Source: Sulfurivermis sp040755915 (lineage in GTDB: Bacteria > Pseudomonadota > Gammaproteobacteria > Thiohalomonadales > Thiohalomonadaceae). From it: DNA of 64,000 bases. Below, piece by piece: positions 1 through 8,023 of this stretch. The notes under the pieces were generated by a model. The model saw nothing but the letters and a program-made list of their open reading frames with translations. It was not told the origin of the DNA and searched no databases. Position 1 is the stretch's first letter; each line of letters begins with the position of its first letter. Both the position numbers and the translations under genes were made by a program. The DNA lies in the NCBI GenBank assembly GCA_040755915.1, contig JBFLWM010000042.1, forward strand, positions 1 to 64,000, in the 5' to 3' direction.

Positions 1-68
1 CGCCACCCCGCTGCTCTGCGCCGAGGTGGCGGCACTGCCGCCGGAACAACAGCTGTATGACGGTGGCG
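1..68. repeat. Inverted copy of part of the acyltransferase gene at the window edge
   Basis: Bases 1-68 are the reverse complement of 4679-4746, with 66 of 68 positions matching; the first 55 are an exact match. The copy is in the same reading frame as the acyltransferase and reads into the Spy-like gene, replacing that gene's expected signal peptide. Because it lies at the very edge of the sequence it could be an assembly join rather than a real duplication. I see no mobile element that would explain it. Confidence 0.85.
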
Positions 69-496
69 TTGGTTACGGTCCCGGCATGATGGGGGGCTGG
101 GGCATGGGGCCGGGGATGATGGGCGGCTATGGCATGGGCCCCGGCATGATGGGCGGTTACGGCATGGGGCCTGGTATGGGAATGGGTCCCGTCTGGGCAC
201 TGGATCTGAATGAAAACCAGCGCCGTGCCATCGACAACATCATGGCCGAGCAGCACAGGCAGCATTGGGCCGCGATGTCCGCCATGATCGGTGCCCAGGG
301 GCGTCTGCGCGAGCTGCAAATGGCCGAGCAGTGGGATCAGAAGGCCATTGCCGGCGTGTATGACGATATCTTCAAGCAGCAACGGACGATGATCGAAGCC
401 ATGGTCCGTACCCGCAACCGCATCCATGATCAGCTCAGCGCCGAACAGAAGGAACAGCTGCGGCGCTGGTCCTGGGGTGGACGCTGGAACCGCTAA
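26..496 (+). CDS. Spy/CpxP-like periplasmic protein, 5' end missing or chimeric
   Basis: The protein has a Gly/Met-rich region with three near-identical units around GPGMMGG, then a helical domain with an LTXXQ-type motif (LSAEQKEQL) close to the C-terminus. This is the pattern of Spy/CpxP/ZraP-like periplasmic chaperones and metal-stress proteins. The helical part, about residues 55-150, looks complete. The true N-terminus with its signal peptide is not present: the first 68 bases of the window are a copy of acyltransferase coding sequence, so the start near base 26 (GTG) is only the first open codon and is probably not real. A strong terminator follows. Family assignment is reasonable; metal specificity is unknown. 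Confidence 0.6.
   Translation: MAALPPEQQLYDGGVGYGPGMMGGWGMGPGMMGGYGMGPGMMGGYGMGPGMGMGPVWALDLNENQRRAIDNIMAEQHRQHWAAMSAMIGAQGRLRELQMAEQWDQKAIAGVYDDIFKQQRTMIEAMVRTRNRIHDQLSAEQKEQLRRWSWGGRWNR
83..185 (+). repeat. In-frame tandem repeat coding Gly-Met-rich units
   Basis: Roughly 30-33-base units, each coding a version of GMGPGMMGG(Y/W), occur three times with a partial fourth. They lie in the N-terminal part of the Spy-like gene. Met-rich repeats of this kind are often metal-binding, but that is inference. Confidence 0.75.
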
Positions 497-505
497 GCTC
501 CACAG

Positions 506-532
506 GGGCGGGCGTAATGCCCGCCCTTTTTT
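506..532 (+). terminator. Rho-independent terminator after the Spy-like gene
   Basis: A perfect 8-base-pair GC stem (GGGCGGGC with GCCCGCCC) and a five-base loop are followed directly by six T residues. It lies 10 bases after the stop codon of the Spy-like gene. Confidence 0.9.
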
Positions 533-533
533 C

Positions 534-547
534 CTGATCCAGGTCAA
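534..547 (+). promoter_or_regulatory. Possible FNR/Dnr-type site upstream of the dioxygenase
   Basis: CTGATCCAGGTCAA differs from the FNR consensus TTGATNNNNATCAA at two positions. A TTAAAC/TAAACT -10-like element lies about 23 bases downstream, near the spacing expected for a class II FNR promoter. The match is imperfect and the role is inferred. Confidence 0.35.
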
Positions 548-607
548 TGTCGCGCGAGCTTCGGCCCCTGTTAAACTACATCCCGTTTTCCATCTCCGAG
601 GCCAGGC

Positions 608-1537
608 ATGAGTTCTGAGGTTCCCCCCGGGTCGCCGTTCGACCTGAACGATGTTGCGGCTTATCAGCGCTGGCGCGACGCCAAGCTGGCCGATTATCCG
701 CAGCGGGCAGAGCAACTCATCGTCGAGGTACGTGACCCGCGCGCCTTGAGCGACGGCGAATTTGCCGCACTGCAGCAGCGCCTGCAAAAGACCAACATGG
801 TCATCTATGCCGCAGCCACCGGTGACGATCCGGACAAGGCCATCCCGCGCGAACTGGGCCGCCGCTTCGGCCTGCTGCATCTGGACAGCAACTATCTGGC
901 CGATGACGACGGCATCACCTCGCTCACGGTCAATCCGGAAGGCGAGCACCCCAACTACATCCCTTACACCAACAAGCCCATCAAGTGGCATACCGACGGT
1001 TACTACAACACGGCGGCAAAACAGATACGCGGCCTGATCCTGCACTGCGTGCATGCGGCCGGTGCCGGCGGCGACAACGGCCTCATCGATCCGGAGATTG
1101 CCTACATCCTGTTGCGCGATGAAAATCCGGATTTCATCCGCGTGCTGATGCGTGGCGACGTGATGACCATTCCGCCCGGCAAGGACGGCGAGGGCGGCGA
1201 GCGTGATGCGGCCAGTGGACCGGTATTCTCCTATGATGCGGCGAGCGACAGCCTGCACATGCGTTATACGGCGCGCAAACGCAACATCGAATGGAGCCAG
1301 GACTCGATGACCCAGGACACCGTGGCCTTCCTCGAACAACTGCTCGACAGCGCCAACATGCCCTACCGTTTCCGCACCCGTCTAGAACCGGGCATGGGCC
1401 TGCTGTGCAACAACGTGTTGCATGACCGCAGCGGATTTACCGACCCGGCAGAGGGTGAGCGGCGTCTGCTCTACCGCGCGCGTTATTTTGATCGTGTCGC
1501 GGGTACCGGGCTGCAACAGGTCTATCCGTCCTTGTAA
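608..1537 (+). CDS. TauD/TfdA-family Fe(II)/2-oxoglutarate dioxygenase
   Basis: This 309-residue protein has the family's facial triad: an H-x-D motif at WHTDG (His128, Asp130) and a distal histidine in NVLHDRSGF (about His272), followed by arginines in the RRLLYRARY region that would hold 2-oxoglutarate. Members hydroxylate small molecules, with release of sulfite when the substrate is a sulfonate such as taurine. The substrate here cannot be read from sequence, and no sulfonate transporter is adjacent. It starts at ATG 608 and appears to be a single-gene transcript between a terminator and the hemerythrin gene. A degenerate FNR-like box lies upstream. Confidence 0.8.
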   Translation: MSSEVPPGSPFDLNDVAAYQRWRDAKLADYPQRAEQLIVEVRDPRALSDGEFAALQQRLQKTNMVIYAAATGDDPDKAIPRELGRRFGLLHLDSNYLADDDGITSLTVNPEGEHPNYIPYTNKPIKWHTDGYYNTAAKQIRGLILHCVHAAGAGGDNGLIDPEIAYILLRDENPDFIRVLMRGDVMTIPPGKDGEGGERDAASGPVFSYDAASDSLHMRYTARKRNIEWSQDSMTQDTVAFLEQLLDSANMPYRFRTRLEPGMGLLCNNVLHDRSGFTDPAEGERRLLYRARYFDRVAGTGLQQVYPSL

Positions 1538-1771
1538 GGCCTGCGCACCGTGCACTGGATAGGCGGTCTCTGATCCGCCGCAGTTGATTTTCCTTGCGTA
1601 AAATCGCTTTCTGCTTTGCACCATCTTGGGGCAATTCCTGTCCCGGTTGCCGTTTCCTCCCGGGCCGGCTATGCTGCGCCCCCGCCGGCGGCGGGTGTTT
1701 TGACCTTCATCAATGCACAGCGCTTCCCGCCGGCGAGATCATGCCTCTCCACAGTGTCGAGGACCCCTGCA

Positions 1772-2209
1772 ATGACCACCATCACCGCCTATATGGAGAA
1801 CGACCATCGCCGTTGCGACGAGTTGTTCGCTGCGGCCGAACGGCTGGTGGCTGCCGGCGAGTGGAGCGCCGCGGCCGAATCCTATGGCAAGTTTCACCAC
1901 GCCATCGAACATCATTTCAGCATGGAAGAAGATGAGCTGTTTCCTGCCTTCGAGGCAGCGACCGGCAGCACCCTGGGACCGACCCAGGTGATGCGCATGG
2001 AGCACGGCCAGATGCGTTCGCTGTTTCAGCGCATGGACAATGCCCTCACGGCCAAGGATATGGAAGAGTATCTCGGTGCCTCCGATACACTGCTGATCCT
2101 CATGCAGCAGCACAACATGAAGGAAGAGCAGATGCTCTATCCCATGAGCGAGCGTGCCCTGAACGGCGGTGATGCCGTGCTGCAGCGCATGCAGTCTATG
2201 GGGGGATGA
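1772..2209 (+). CDS. Hemerythrin HHE-domain protein
   Basis: The 145-residue cytosolic protein is an HHE-type four-helix bundle with iron-ligand histidines and glutamates spaced as in hemerythrins: NDHRR near residue 12, HHAIEHHF with EEDELF near residues 42-57, MEHGQM near 76, and QQHNMKEEQMLYP near the C-terminus. Such proteins bind O2 or NO or take part in iron-sulfur repair. I chose ATG 1772 because a GAGG Shine-Dalgarno lies about 8 bases upstream; the longer open frame from 1616 has no family similarity. Its stop overlaps the next start (ATGA), so it is co-translated with the DUF2249 gene. Confidence 0.85.
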   Translation: MTTITAYMENDHRRCDELFAAAERLVAAGEWSAAAESYGKFHHAIEHHFSMEEDELFPAFEAATGSTLGPTQVMRMEHGQMRSLFQRMDNALTAKDMEEYLGASDTLLILMQQHNMKEEQMLYPMSERALNGGDAVLQRMQSMGG

Positions 2210-2502
2210 TGCCGCGCGGTGTCGAGCGCAACATCGATGTGAGTGCCCTCGGTCCACCCGAACCGCTGGTGCTGACCCTGGCGGCGGCAGAACAGTTGCA
2301 GCCAGGTGAATTTCTGCGCATGCACCACCGCATGAAGCCCTGCCATTTGTATGGCGAGCTGGCATGTCGCGGTTATGGCCACGATACGCGGTGTACCGTT
2401 GACGGCATGTGCGAGGTATTCATCTGGCGTCAGGGGGATGTCGTGGCGGAAGCTGCGGCGCAGGCGGCCGCCGCGGCCCTGGCCCCCTGGCCGGCAAACT
2501 GA
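2206..2502 (+). CDS. DUF2249 (TusA-like fold) protein
   Basis: This 98-residue protein begins with the DUF2249 pattern IDVSALGPPEPL, then a Gly-Glu-Phe-Leu-Arg-Met segment and a C-terminal strand. DUF2249 proteins have a TusA/SirA-like fold, and the family commonly sits beside hemerythrin and nitric-oxide-related membrane genes. ATG 2206 overlaps the hemerythrin stop; ATG 2209 is an equally possible start. The C-terminus is rich in alanine. The biochemical role is unknown. Context points to nitrogen-oxide or oxygen metabolism, which is inference. Confidence 0.75.
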   Translation: MMPRGVERNIDVSALGPPEPLVLTLAAAEQLQPGEFLRMHHRMKPCHLYGELACRGYGHDTRCTVDGMCEVFIWRQGDVVAEAAAQAAAAALAPWPAN

Positions 2503-2536
2503 CGCTCCGCCGCGCCTTTTTTTTCTTGCCTGAAGC

Positions 2537-3835
2537 ATGACTCCCAGTACCGCACTCCTCAGTCTGGAACAGACACCGCCCCTGGCGGTGCCGCTGCGTT
2601 TTTTTCTCACGGCGCCGCTGTTCGGTCTGGCCGCCGCCCTGCTGGCGCTGTGGATCGGGCCGGGCCACATGGGCTCGCGCTGGCAGCCGGGCGTGCTGGC
2701 CTTTACCCATCTGCTCACCCTCGGCTATCTGGCGATGGTGATGTTCGGTGCACTGTTCCAGTTGCTGCCGGTGCTGGTCGGTGTGCGGCTGCGCTGGCCC
2801 TTGCCTATCGCACGGGTGATACACGGTCTGCTGGTGGCCGGGACGCTGCTGCTGGTGACGGCGTTCCTGCGCGATACCGCCGGCTGGTTCATTGCCGCTG
2901 CGCTGGTGCTGGCGCTGGCCATCGGTACGTTTATCGCCGTCATCGGGCATGCCCTGTGGAATGCCTGTTCGGTGCACGATACTGTGTGTGCCATGAAGCT
3001 GTCGCTGACTTCGCTCGGCGTCACCCTGATCCTCGGCCTGTGGCTGGTGCTGGGGCATGTGGACAGCGAACTGGGCCCGCGCGCCGTGCTGATCGATCTG
3101 CATCTGTCCTGGGGCCTGCTGGGCTGGGCCGGCCTGTTGCTGGTGGGTGTGGCCTATCAGGTGGTGCCGATGTTCCAGATTACGGCCGAGTACAAACCCC
3201 GCCTGCGCCGCTGGCTGCCCTGGGCCGTCTTGCTGTTGCTCATTGTCTGGTCCCTGGCCTTTCTGCATCTGCCGCGCCTCGCCTGGCTGCCGGGATTGGG
3301 GCTCGCTGCGGTGTTTGCGGTGTTTGCATTGGCGACGCTGCAGCTGCAGCGTCACCGCCTGCGCCGCCTGCCTGATGTGACGGTGGACTTCTGGTATCTC
3401 GGCCTGTTGTGCCTGCTGGCGGCGGCGGGTCTGTGGTCGCTGCATCAGGGCTGGCCGCATGTCATGGCGGCCGCGCTGTTTAATGTGTGGTGGGGTGTGC
3501 TGGTGGTGGTGGGGGCCGGTGTCGCACTGATCAGCGGCATGCTCTACAAGATCGTGCCGTTCCTGGTCTGGCTGCATCTCAACAACCGCATGCAGGAGGC
3601 CGGGCAATGGCAGGGCCAGTTGCCGACCATGCGTCAGGTGATTGCCGAGCGGCAGGCCCGCCGCCATCTCTACCTGCATGGCACGGCGACGGTGTTGCTG
3701 TTGCCCGGCACGGTGTGGCCGTGGCTGTTCTATCCGGCACTGCTCGTGCTGGCGACGGCTTTTGCCGTGCAGTGGTGGAACCTGCTCGGCGCAGCGCGCA
3801 CCTACCGCAGCATACTGCGCAGCGCAGGGCTGTAG
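2537..3835 (+). CDS. Polytopic membrane protein, heme-copper oxidase subunit I-like
   Basis: The 432-residue protein is almost entirely hydrophobic, with about 12 membrane helices. Histidines lie within helices (for example FTHLLTLGYLAM near residue 57 and a LHLSWGLLGW segment near residue 187). This layout resembles the small heme-copper-oxidase-I-like or NnrS-like proteins found beside hemerythrin and DUF2249 genes, but I cannot assign it to a named family. A T-rich run sits just before the ATG at 2537. It follows the DUF2249 gene by 34 bases on the same strand, so the three probably form one operon. A role in NO or O2 handling is inference. Confidence 0.65.
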   Translation: MTPSTALLSLEQTPPLAVPLRFFLTAPLFGLAAALLALWIGPGHMGSRWQPGVLAFTHLLTLGYLAMVMFGALFQLLPVLVGVRLRWPLPIARVIHGLLVAGTLLLVTAFLRDTAGWFIAAALVLALAIGTFIAVIGHALWNACSVHDTVCAMKLSLTSLGVTLILGLWLVLGHVDSELGPRAVLIDLHLSWGLLGWAGLLLVGVAYQVVPMFQITAEYKPRLRRWLPWAVLLLLIVWSLAFLHLPRLAWLPGLGLAAVFAVFALATLQLQRHRLRRLPDVTVDFWYLGLLCLLAAAGLWSLHQGWPHVMAAALFNVWWGVLVVVGAGVALISGMLYKIVPFLVWLHLNNRMQEAGQWQGQLPTMRQVIAERQARRHLYLHGTATVLLLPGTVWPWLFYPALLVLATAFAVQWWNLLGAARTYRSILRSAGL

Positions 3836-3836
3836 C

Positions 3837-5627
3837 TCAGGCCGTCTCCACCTGCACGCCGTGGCGGGCGCGAAAGCGCTCCGCCGCCTCCCTTCCCATG
3901 TACTTTGCCAGCGCCCGGGCATCGGTCTGGCGCAGGTCGACCATGATCAGGCCATCGAGTGCGTTGTTGAACGCCTCGTCGATGTTGAAGCCGAGAATCC
4001 GTCCGCCCAGCTTGAGGTATTGGCGCAACAGCACCGGCACACCCTTCTCGTCCGCCTCGATGGCGGAAACCAGTTCCGACAGCTGCTCAATATCGGCCGG
4101 GGTATCCCCCTGCGGCCAGGCCGGACGCAAAGGTGCGCGGAACGGCCGGCGCGGGCGGACATAGCGCGCCAGTTGCGGCAGGGAGTTGTTGGCGCGCATG
4201 AACTGCACCAGCAACTGCTGCGATTGGCTGGCGTAGTCGCCGCTGATGCTCACCGGGCCGAACAGGGTGTGATAGCGCGGGTGGCGGGCGATGAACTGGC
4301 CGATACCTTTCCACAGCAGCAGCAGCGGTGAATAGCTGCGCTGATACTCCGGTCGTACAAATGAACGGCCCAGCTCGATGGCCGGAGTGATCTGCTGCAG
4401 CAGGCGATGGTGATAGCGGAATAGCGAGTGGGTGTAGAGGCCGTGCAGGCCGAAGTGCTGCACGATCTCGTCGGCCAGGCCCAGACGATAGGCGCCCACC
4501 ACCTGCTGGTTCTGGCGATCCCAGATGAACAGGTGCAGATAGTAGGCGTCGTACAGGTCGATGTCGCGGCTGCGGCCGGTGCCTTCGCCGACGGCGCGGA
4601 AGGTGAGTTCGCGCAGGCGCCCGAGTTCCTGCAACAGCCACGGGATCTGGCCGGCGCGCGCATACCATACCTGCAGCTCGCCACTGTCATCCAGCTGTTG
4701 TTCCGGCGGCAGTGCCGCCACCTCGGCGCAGAGCAGCGGGGTGGCGACGGCATCGGCGATCGGCTCCAGCGGGTGCGTGCTGTTCGCCGCCGGACGCGCG
4801 TCGCGTTGTGCCGCCAGGGCATAGCAGCGCAGGCGCAGCTGTGCCGTCAGGGCGGTGTCGTCGAGGGATTTCAGCCGGGCAAACGGGATCGGCTGGCCGA
4901 TGCGCGGTGCGATGGTGCGGTTGCGCTTGTTGAGCAGTTCGCGCGGCAGCAACGCGGTGCGCAGGTGTGGGTGCACCAGGCCGGCGAGATGGAACAGCAG
5001 GCTGTTGCTGCCGGGGAAATAGACTGGCAGCACCGTCGCCTCGGTGCGGCGCACCAGTCGTGCCACCGTGGTGTGCCACTGTGGATCGGTGGTGGTGCCG
5101 TCGAGGTGACGGTGCGATACCTCGCCGGCGGGGAACACCACCAGCAGGCCGCCCTGCTCCAGATGTTGCAGGGCCTGGCGGAGCGGCCGCCGGTTGCGCC
5201 GGGTGGCATCCTCGCCACCGAACGGATCAACGCTGAGGAACAGTTCGCGCAGTTCCGGAATGCGTTCCAGGAAATGATTGGCCAGAATCTTGACGTCACG
5301 GCGCACGTAACGCAGCAACTGCGCGAGTATCACGCCCTCCAGGGCACCGAAGGGGTGGTTGGCCACCACCACCAGCGGGCCGTGCACCGGTACGCGCTGC
5401 AGCATTTCCGTCGTGCAGTGCACGCGGATGTTGAAGGCGTCCAGGGCCTGTTGCAGAAACTCGTCGCAATCCGCCGCCGGTGGCAGGGCCTGGTACATGC
5501 GATCCAGCCGCGCCAGGGCGCTGGCCTGTTCCAGTGTGCCTTCCAGCAGGCGGTCGAGTTCGGCGTGGCGCGTAAGACGCAGGCTGCCGTTGAGGCGGAA
5601 GGGATGGGCGCGCTCGCACGCGGTCAT
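3837..5627 (-). CDS. olsF: OlsF-like bifunctional ornithine-lipid acyltransferase
   Basis: This is a two-domain protein of 596 residues. The N-terminal half is a PlsC/LPLAT acyltransferase with the motif NHPFGALEG near residues 90-98 and FPAGEVSHR further on. The C-terminal half is an OlsB/hemolysin-type N-acyltransferase (YRLGLADEI, ELGRSFVRPEYQR, GPVSISGDY). In OlsF-type enzymes the C-terminal domain adds a 3-hydroxyacyl chain to ornithine and the N-terminal domain adds the second acyl group, giving phosphorus-free ornithine lipids. I start at the internal ATG at 5627 because GGAGA lies about 7 bases upstream; a longer frame begins at 5648. The gene is divergent from an LpxH-like gene. Amino-acid specificity is not proven. 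Confidence 0.7.
   Translation of the reverse strand: MTACERAHPFRLNGSLRLTRHAELDRLLEGTLEQASALARLDRMYQALPPAADCDEFLQQALDAFNIRVHCTTEMLQRVPVHGPLVVVANHPFGALEGVILAQLLRYVRRDVKILANHFLERIPELRELFLSVDPFGGEDATRRNRRPLRQALQHLEQGGLLVVFPAGEVSHRHLDGTTTDPQWHTTVARLVRRTEATVLPVYFPGSNSLLFHLAGLVHPHLRTALLPRELLNKRNRTIAPRIGQPIPFARLKSLDDTALTAQLRLRCYALAAQRDARPAANSTHPLEPIADAVATPLLCAEVAALPPEQQLDDSGELQVWYARAGQIPWLLQELGRLRELTFRAVGEGTGRSRDIDLYDAYYLHLFIWDRQNQQVVGAYRLGLADEIVQHFGLHGLYTHSLFRYHHRLLQQITPAIELGRSFVRPEYQRSYSPLLLLWKGIGQFIARHPRYHTLFGPVSISGDYASQSQQLLVQFMRANNSLPQLARYVRPRRPFRAPLRPAWPQGDTPADIEQLSELVSAIEADEKGVPVLLRQYLKLGGRILGFNIDEAFNNALDGLIMVDLRQTDARALAKYMGREAAERFRARHGVQVETA
4679..4746. repeat. Partner of the inverted 68-base repeat at the window start
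   Basis: This segment lies inside the OlsF-like acyltransferase gene and is intact coding sequence there. It matches the reverse complement of bases 1-68 at 66 of 68 positions. The native copy is presumably this one, since its reading frame continues on both sides into acyltransferase sequence. Confidence 0.85.
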
Positions 5628-5828
5628 GATGTTTCTCCATGGCATCAACGATGGTGGCGCAACGGTAAAACGTCGGGATGACGGCGGGATGACGAAAATG
5701 CTGCGGTTTCGAGTCGGGCCATGTGTTGTGGTGGGAGTACTGCTTCTTGATTTCTTAACCTTTCCGTAGCGTAGCGGTCACAACGGGCAGGCACAGTCGG
5801 CGCAACATCAGCCACGGGGAGTGCCGCC

Positions 5829-6650
5829 ATGAGCCGGTTGCAGTTGCGCGCCATTTTCATCTCCGACATCCATCTCGGCACGCGTGATGCGCAGGCCGAA
5901 CATCTGCTGGATTTTCTGCGTCATACCGACAGCGAGTATCTCTATCTGCTCGGCGACATCGTCGATTTCTGGAAGGCGCGCAGCGGCTGGTACTGGCCGC
6001 GCCTGCACAGCGAGGTGGTGCAGGCGCTATTGGAGAAGGCCAGTCGCGGCACCCGCGTGGTGTATGTGCCGGGCAACCACGACGAATGGCTGCGCGATTA
6101 CGCCGGAGCTGAATTCAACGGCATCGAGGTGCGTCAGGGACTGGTGCACGTCACCGCCACCGGCAAGCGCCTGCTTTTGCTGCATGGCGACGAATTCGAC
6201 AGCGCGGTGCGCTGCAACCGCCTGCTCGGACATGTCGGCAGTGGTTTTTATGACGTGCTGCTGTGGCTCAACCGCGCCTACAATCATGCCCGGCGCCGGC
6301 TGGGTTTTCCCTACTGGTCCCTGTCGGCCTGGATCAAGGGACGGGTGAAGAATGCGGTGGCCTATGTGGAGCGCTTCGAGCAGGCGGCGCTGCACGAGGC
6401 CGAGCGGCATCACGTGGACGGCCTGGTCTGCGGCCACATCCACCAGCCGGCCCTGCGGCAGGAAGGGACGCTGTGCTATGCCAACCCCGGTGACTGGGTG
6501 GAGCATTGCAGCGCACTGGTGGAGATGCCGCGGGGTGAGTTGCGTCTGATCCGCTGGGCCGCGGAAAGTCTGCATTGGGTGGGTGAGCCGAGTGCGCCCG
6601 CTGCAGTGAGCGCGCCGGTCGGCGAATGGGCCAAGCCACCGGCCACATAA
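5829..6650 (+). CDS. LpxH-family UDP-2,3-diacylglucosamine diphosphatase-like phosphoesterase
   Basis: A 273-residue calcineurin-like metallophosphoesterase with all metal motifs: SDIHLG (Asp13, His15), GDIVD (Asp43), GNHDE (about 82-86), LHGDEFD (about 119-124) and CGHIHQ (about 201-206). The pattern fits the COG2908/LpxH family, which cleaves UDP-diacylglucosamine to lipid X in lipid A synthesis. It is longer than E. coli LpxH (240 residues), so it could be a paralogue acting on another lipid. Its divergent neighbour is an ornithine-lipid acyltransferase, which fits a membrane-lipid role. Confidence 0.7.
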   Translation: MSRLQLRAIFISDIHLGTRDAQAEHLLDFLRHTDSEYLYLLGDIVDFWKARSGWYWPRLHSEVVQALLEKASRGTRVVYVPGNHDEWLRDYAGAEFNGIEVRQGLVHVTATGKRLLLLHGDEFDSAVRCNRLLGHVGSGFYDVLLWLNRAYNHARRRLGFPYWSLSAWIKGRVKNAVAYVERFEQAALHEAERHHVDGLVCGHIHQPALRQEGTLCYANPGDWVEHCSALVEMPRGELRLIRWAAESLHWVGEPSAPAAVSAPVGEWAKPPAT

Positions 6651-6732
6651 TCCTGCAAATTGCCCGGTTTATTTTCGGGCCAGCGGCGTTATACTCCAGC
6701 CATTGCATGGTTGGCAGGTATGGCCTTCAAGG

Positions 6733-8001
6733 ATGAAAATCTCCCCCTTCATGTCCGGGGCGGCGGTGGCGGTGACATTGCTGGCGCTGACCCTGATTCT
6801 CGATACGCAGGAGCGGCAACGGCAGGCTGAGCTTCAGCAGGCCGCTGTGGTGCAGGAGTTGCGCCTGTTGACCGCGCGTGTCGAGAGTCTGCTCGACAAG
6901 TACCTCTACCTGGGCAGCGGCATCGCCGCCTATGTCGCCACCCACCCCGATGTTTCCGCCCGCGATTTTTCTGCCCTGCTGCAGCGCCTGGCCGAGGACG
7001 ACGCACTGCTGCTTGGCGTGGTGTTGCTGCGCGAGGGACAGCCCAGCCACGTGTATGCCGCGCCGCCGCGGCTCACCCCCACCGCTGCCGGCACCGTACT
7101 GCGCCTGGTGCGGCCGGTGACCCTGCCGGACAGTGGCGGAACCCGCCTGTGGGGAATGATGGAAATCGATCTGGATCGCAATGAGTTGCTGGCACAGGCC
7201 GGTTTGCCGCGTCCCGGCGCCGTGGTGCAGATCGCCGTGCGCAACGAGTACGGTCGTTTGCTGGCCGGCACGGCAGCATCGTTTGCCGCGGCACAGGCGC
7301 AGACCGTGATCACCCTGCCCGACGGGCGCTGGGAACTGGCCGCGCGTGCCGATATTGCCGCCACCGGCTGGCCCTGGCTGCTGCTGCTGGGCAGTGCGCT
7401 GGCGGTCCTCGGCGGTGTGCTGACCTGGTGGTTGCGCCAGGCCCAGTTCGATACGCAGCGCCTGGCGCTGCATGACTGTCTCACCGGCCTGCCCAACCGC
7501 CGCCTGTTGCAGGATCGTGTGCAGCAGGCCTGTGCGGCAGCGGCCCGTTCACGCCGCCAGCTGGTGCTGATGTATCTCGACCTGGATAACTTCAAGCCGG
7601 TCAACGATACCTATGGTCATCACGCCGGTGATGCGGTGTTGTGTGCGGTGGCGCAGCGCCTGCAACACTGTGTGCGCCGCAGCGATACCGTGGCGCGGGT
7701 GAGCGGCGACGAATTCGTGCTGGTGCTGGATGATCTGGCCGACGCCCGCGAGGCGGAGGCGGTGGCCGACAAGGTGCTGGCCATGTTTGCCCGTCCCATC
7801 GTGGTGGGCGAACACGCCTTCGTGCTCGGCTGCAGCATCGGCATGGTGGCAATGGAGGCGGGCTGTGACGTGGATGAGGCCCTGGTGCGGGCCGATAGTG
7901 CCATGTATCAGGCCAAGCGTGACGGCAAAAACAATTACCGCTGGTATGCCGCCGAACCGGAGCAGCTGGCACTGGAAGTGGTGACCGAAACCGCCGGCTG
8001 A
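6733..8001 (+). CDS. Membrane diguanylate cyclase with periplasmic CHASE-like sensor
   Basis: The 422-residue protein has an N-terminal membrane helix (about residues 6-24), a periplasmic region of about 185 residues that resembles a degenerate CHASE domain (near YVATHPDVSARDF), a second helix (LLLLGSALAVLGG) and a GGDEF domain with DCLTGLPNRR and an SGDEF active-site loop. GGDEF domains make cyclic di-GMP from GTP; the SGDEF variant is usually active. I chose ATG 6733 because the frame upstream opens only with TTG, although AAGG sits unusually close to the ATG. The signal it senses is unknown. Confidence 0.8.
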   Translation: MKISPFMSGAAVAVTLLALTLILDTQERQRQAELQQAAVVQELRLLTARVESLLDKYLYLGSGIAAYVATHPDVSARDFSALLQRLAEDDALLLGVVLLREGQPSHVYAAPPRLTPTAAGTVLRLVRPVTLPDSGGTRLWGMMEIDLDRNELLAQAGLPRPGAVVQIAVRNEYGRLLAGTAASFAAAQAQTVITLPDGRWELAARADIAATGWPWLLLLGSALAVLGGVLTWWLRQAQFDTQRLALHDCLTGLPNRRLLQDRVQQACAAAARSRRQLVLMYLDLDNFKPVNDTYGHHAGDAVLCAVAQRLQHCVRRSDTVARVSGDEFVLVLDDLADAREAEAVADKVLAMFARPIVVGEHAFVLGCSIGMVAMEAGCDVDEALVRADSAMYQAKRDGKNNYRWYAAEPEQLALEVVTETAG

Positions 8002-8023
8002 GCCCGCACTTCCTGCAGTATCC

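Noticed and set aside
2420..3922. A 500-codon open frame on the minus strand across the membrane-protein gene
   Set aside because: It is rich in Gln, Arg and His with no domain and is the antisense shadow of a high-G+C membrane-protein gene with good start and family features.
6690..6695. TATACT as the -10 of the membrane diguanylate cyclase gene
   Set aside because: There is no acceptable -35 element 16-18 bases upstream and no extended -10 motif.
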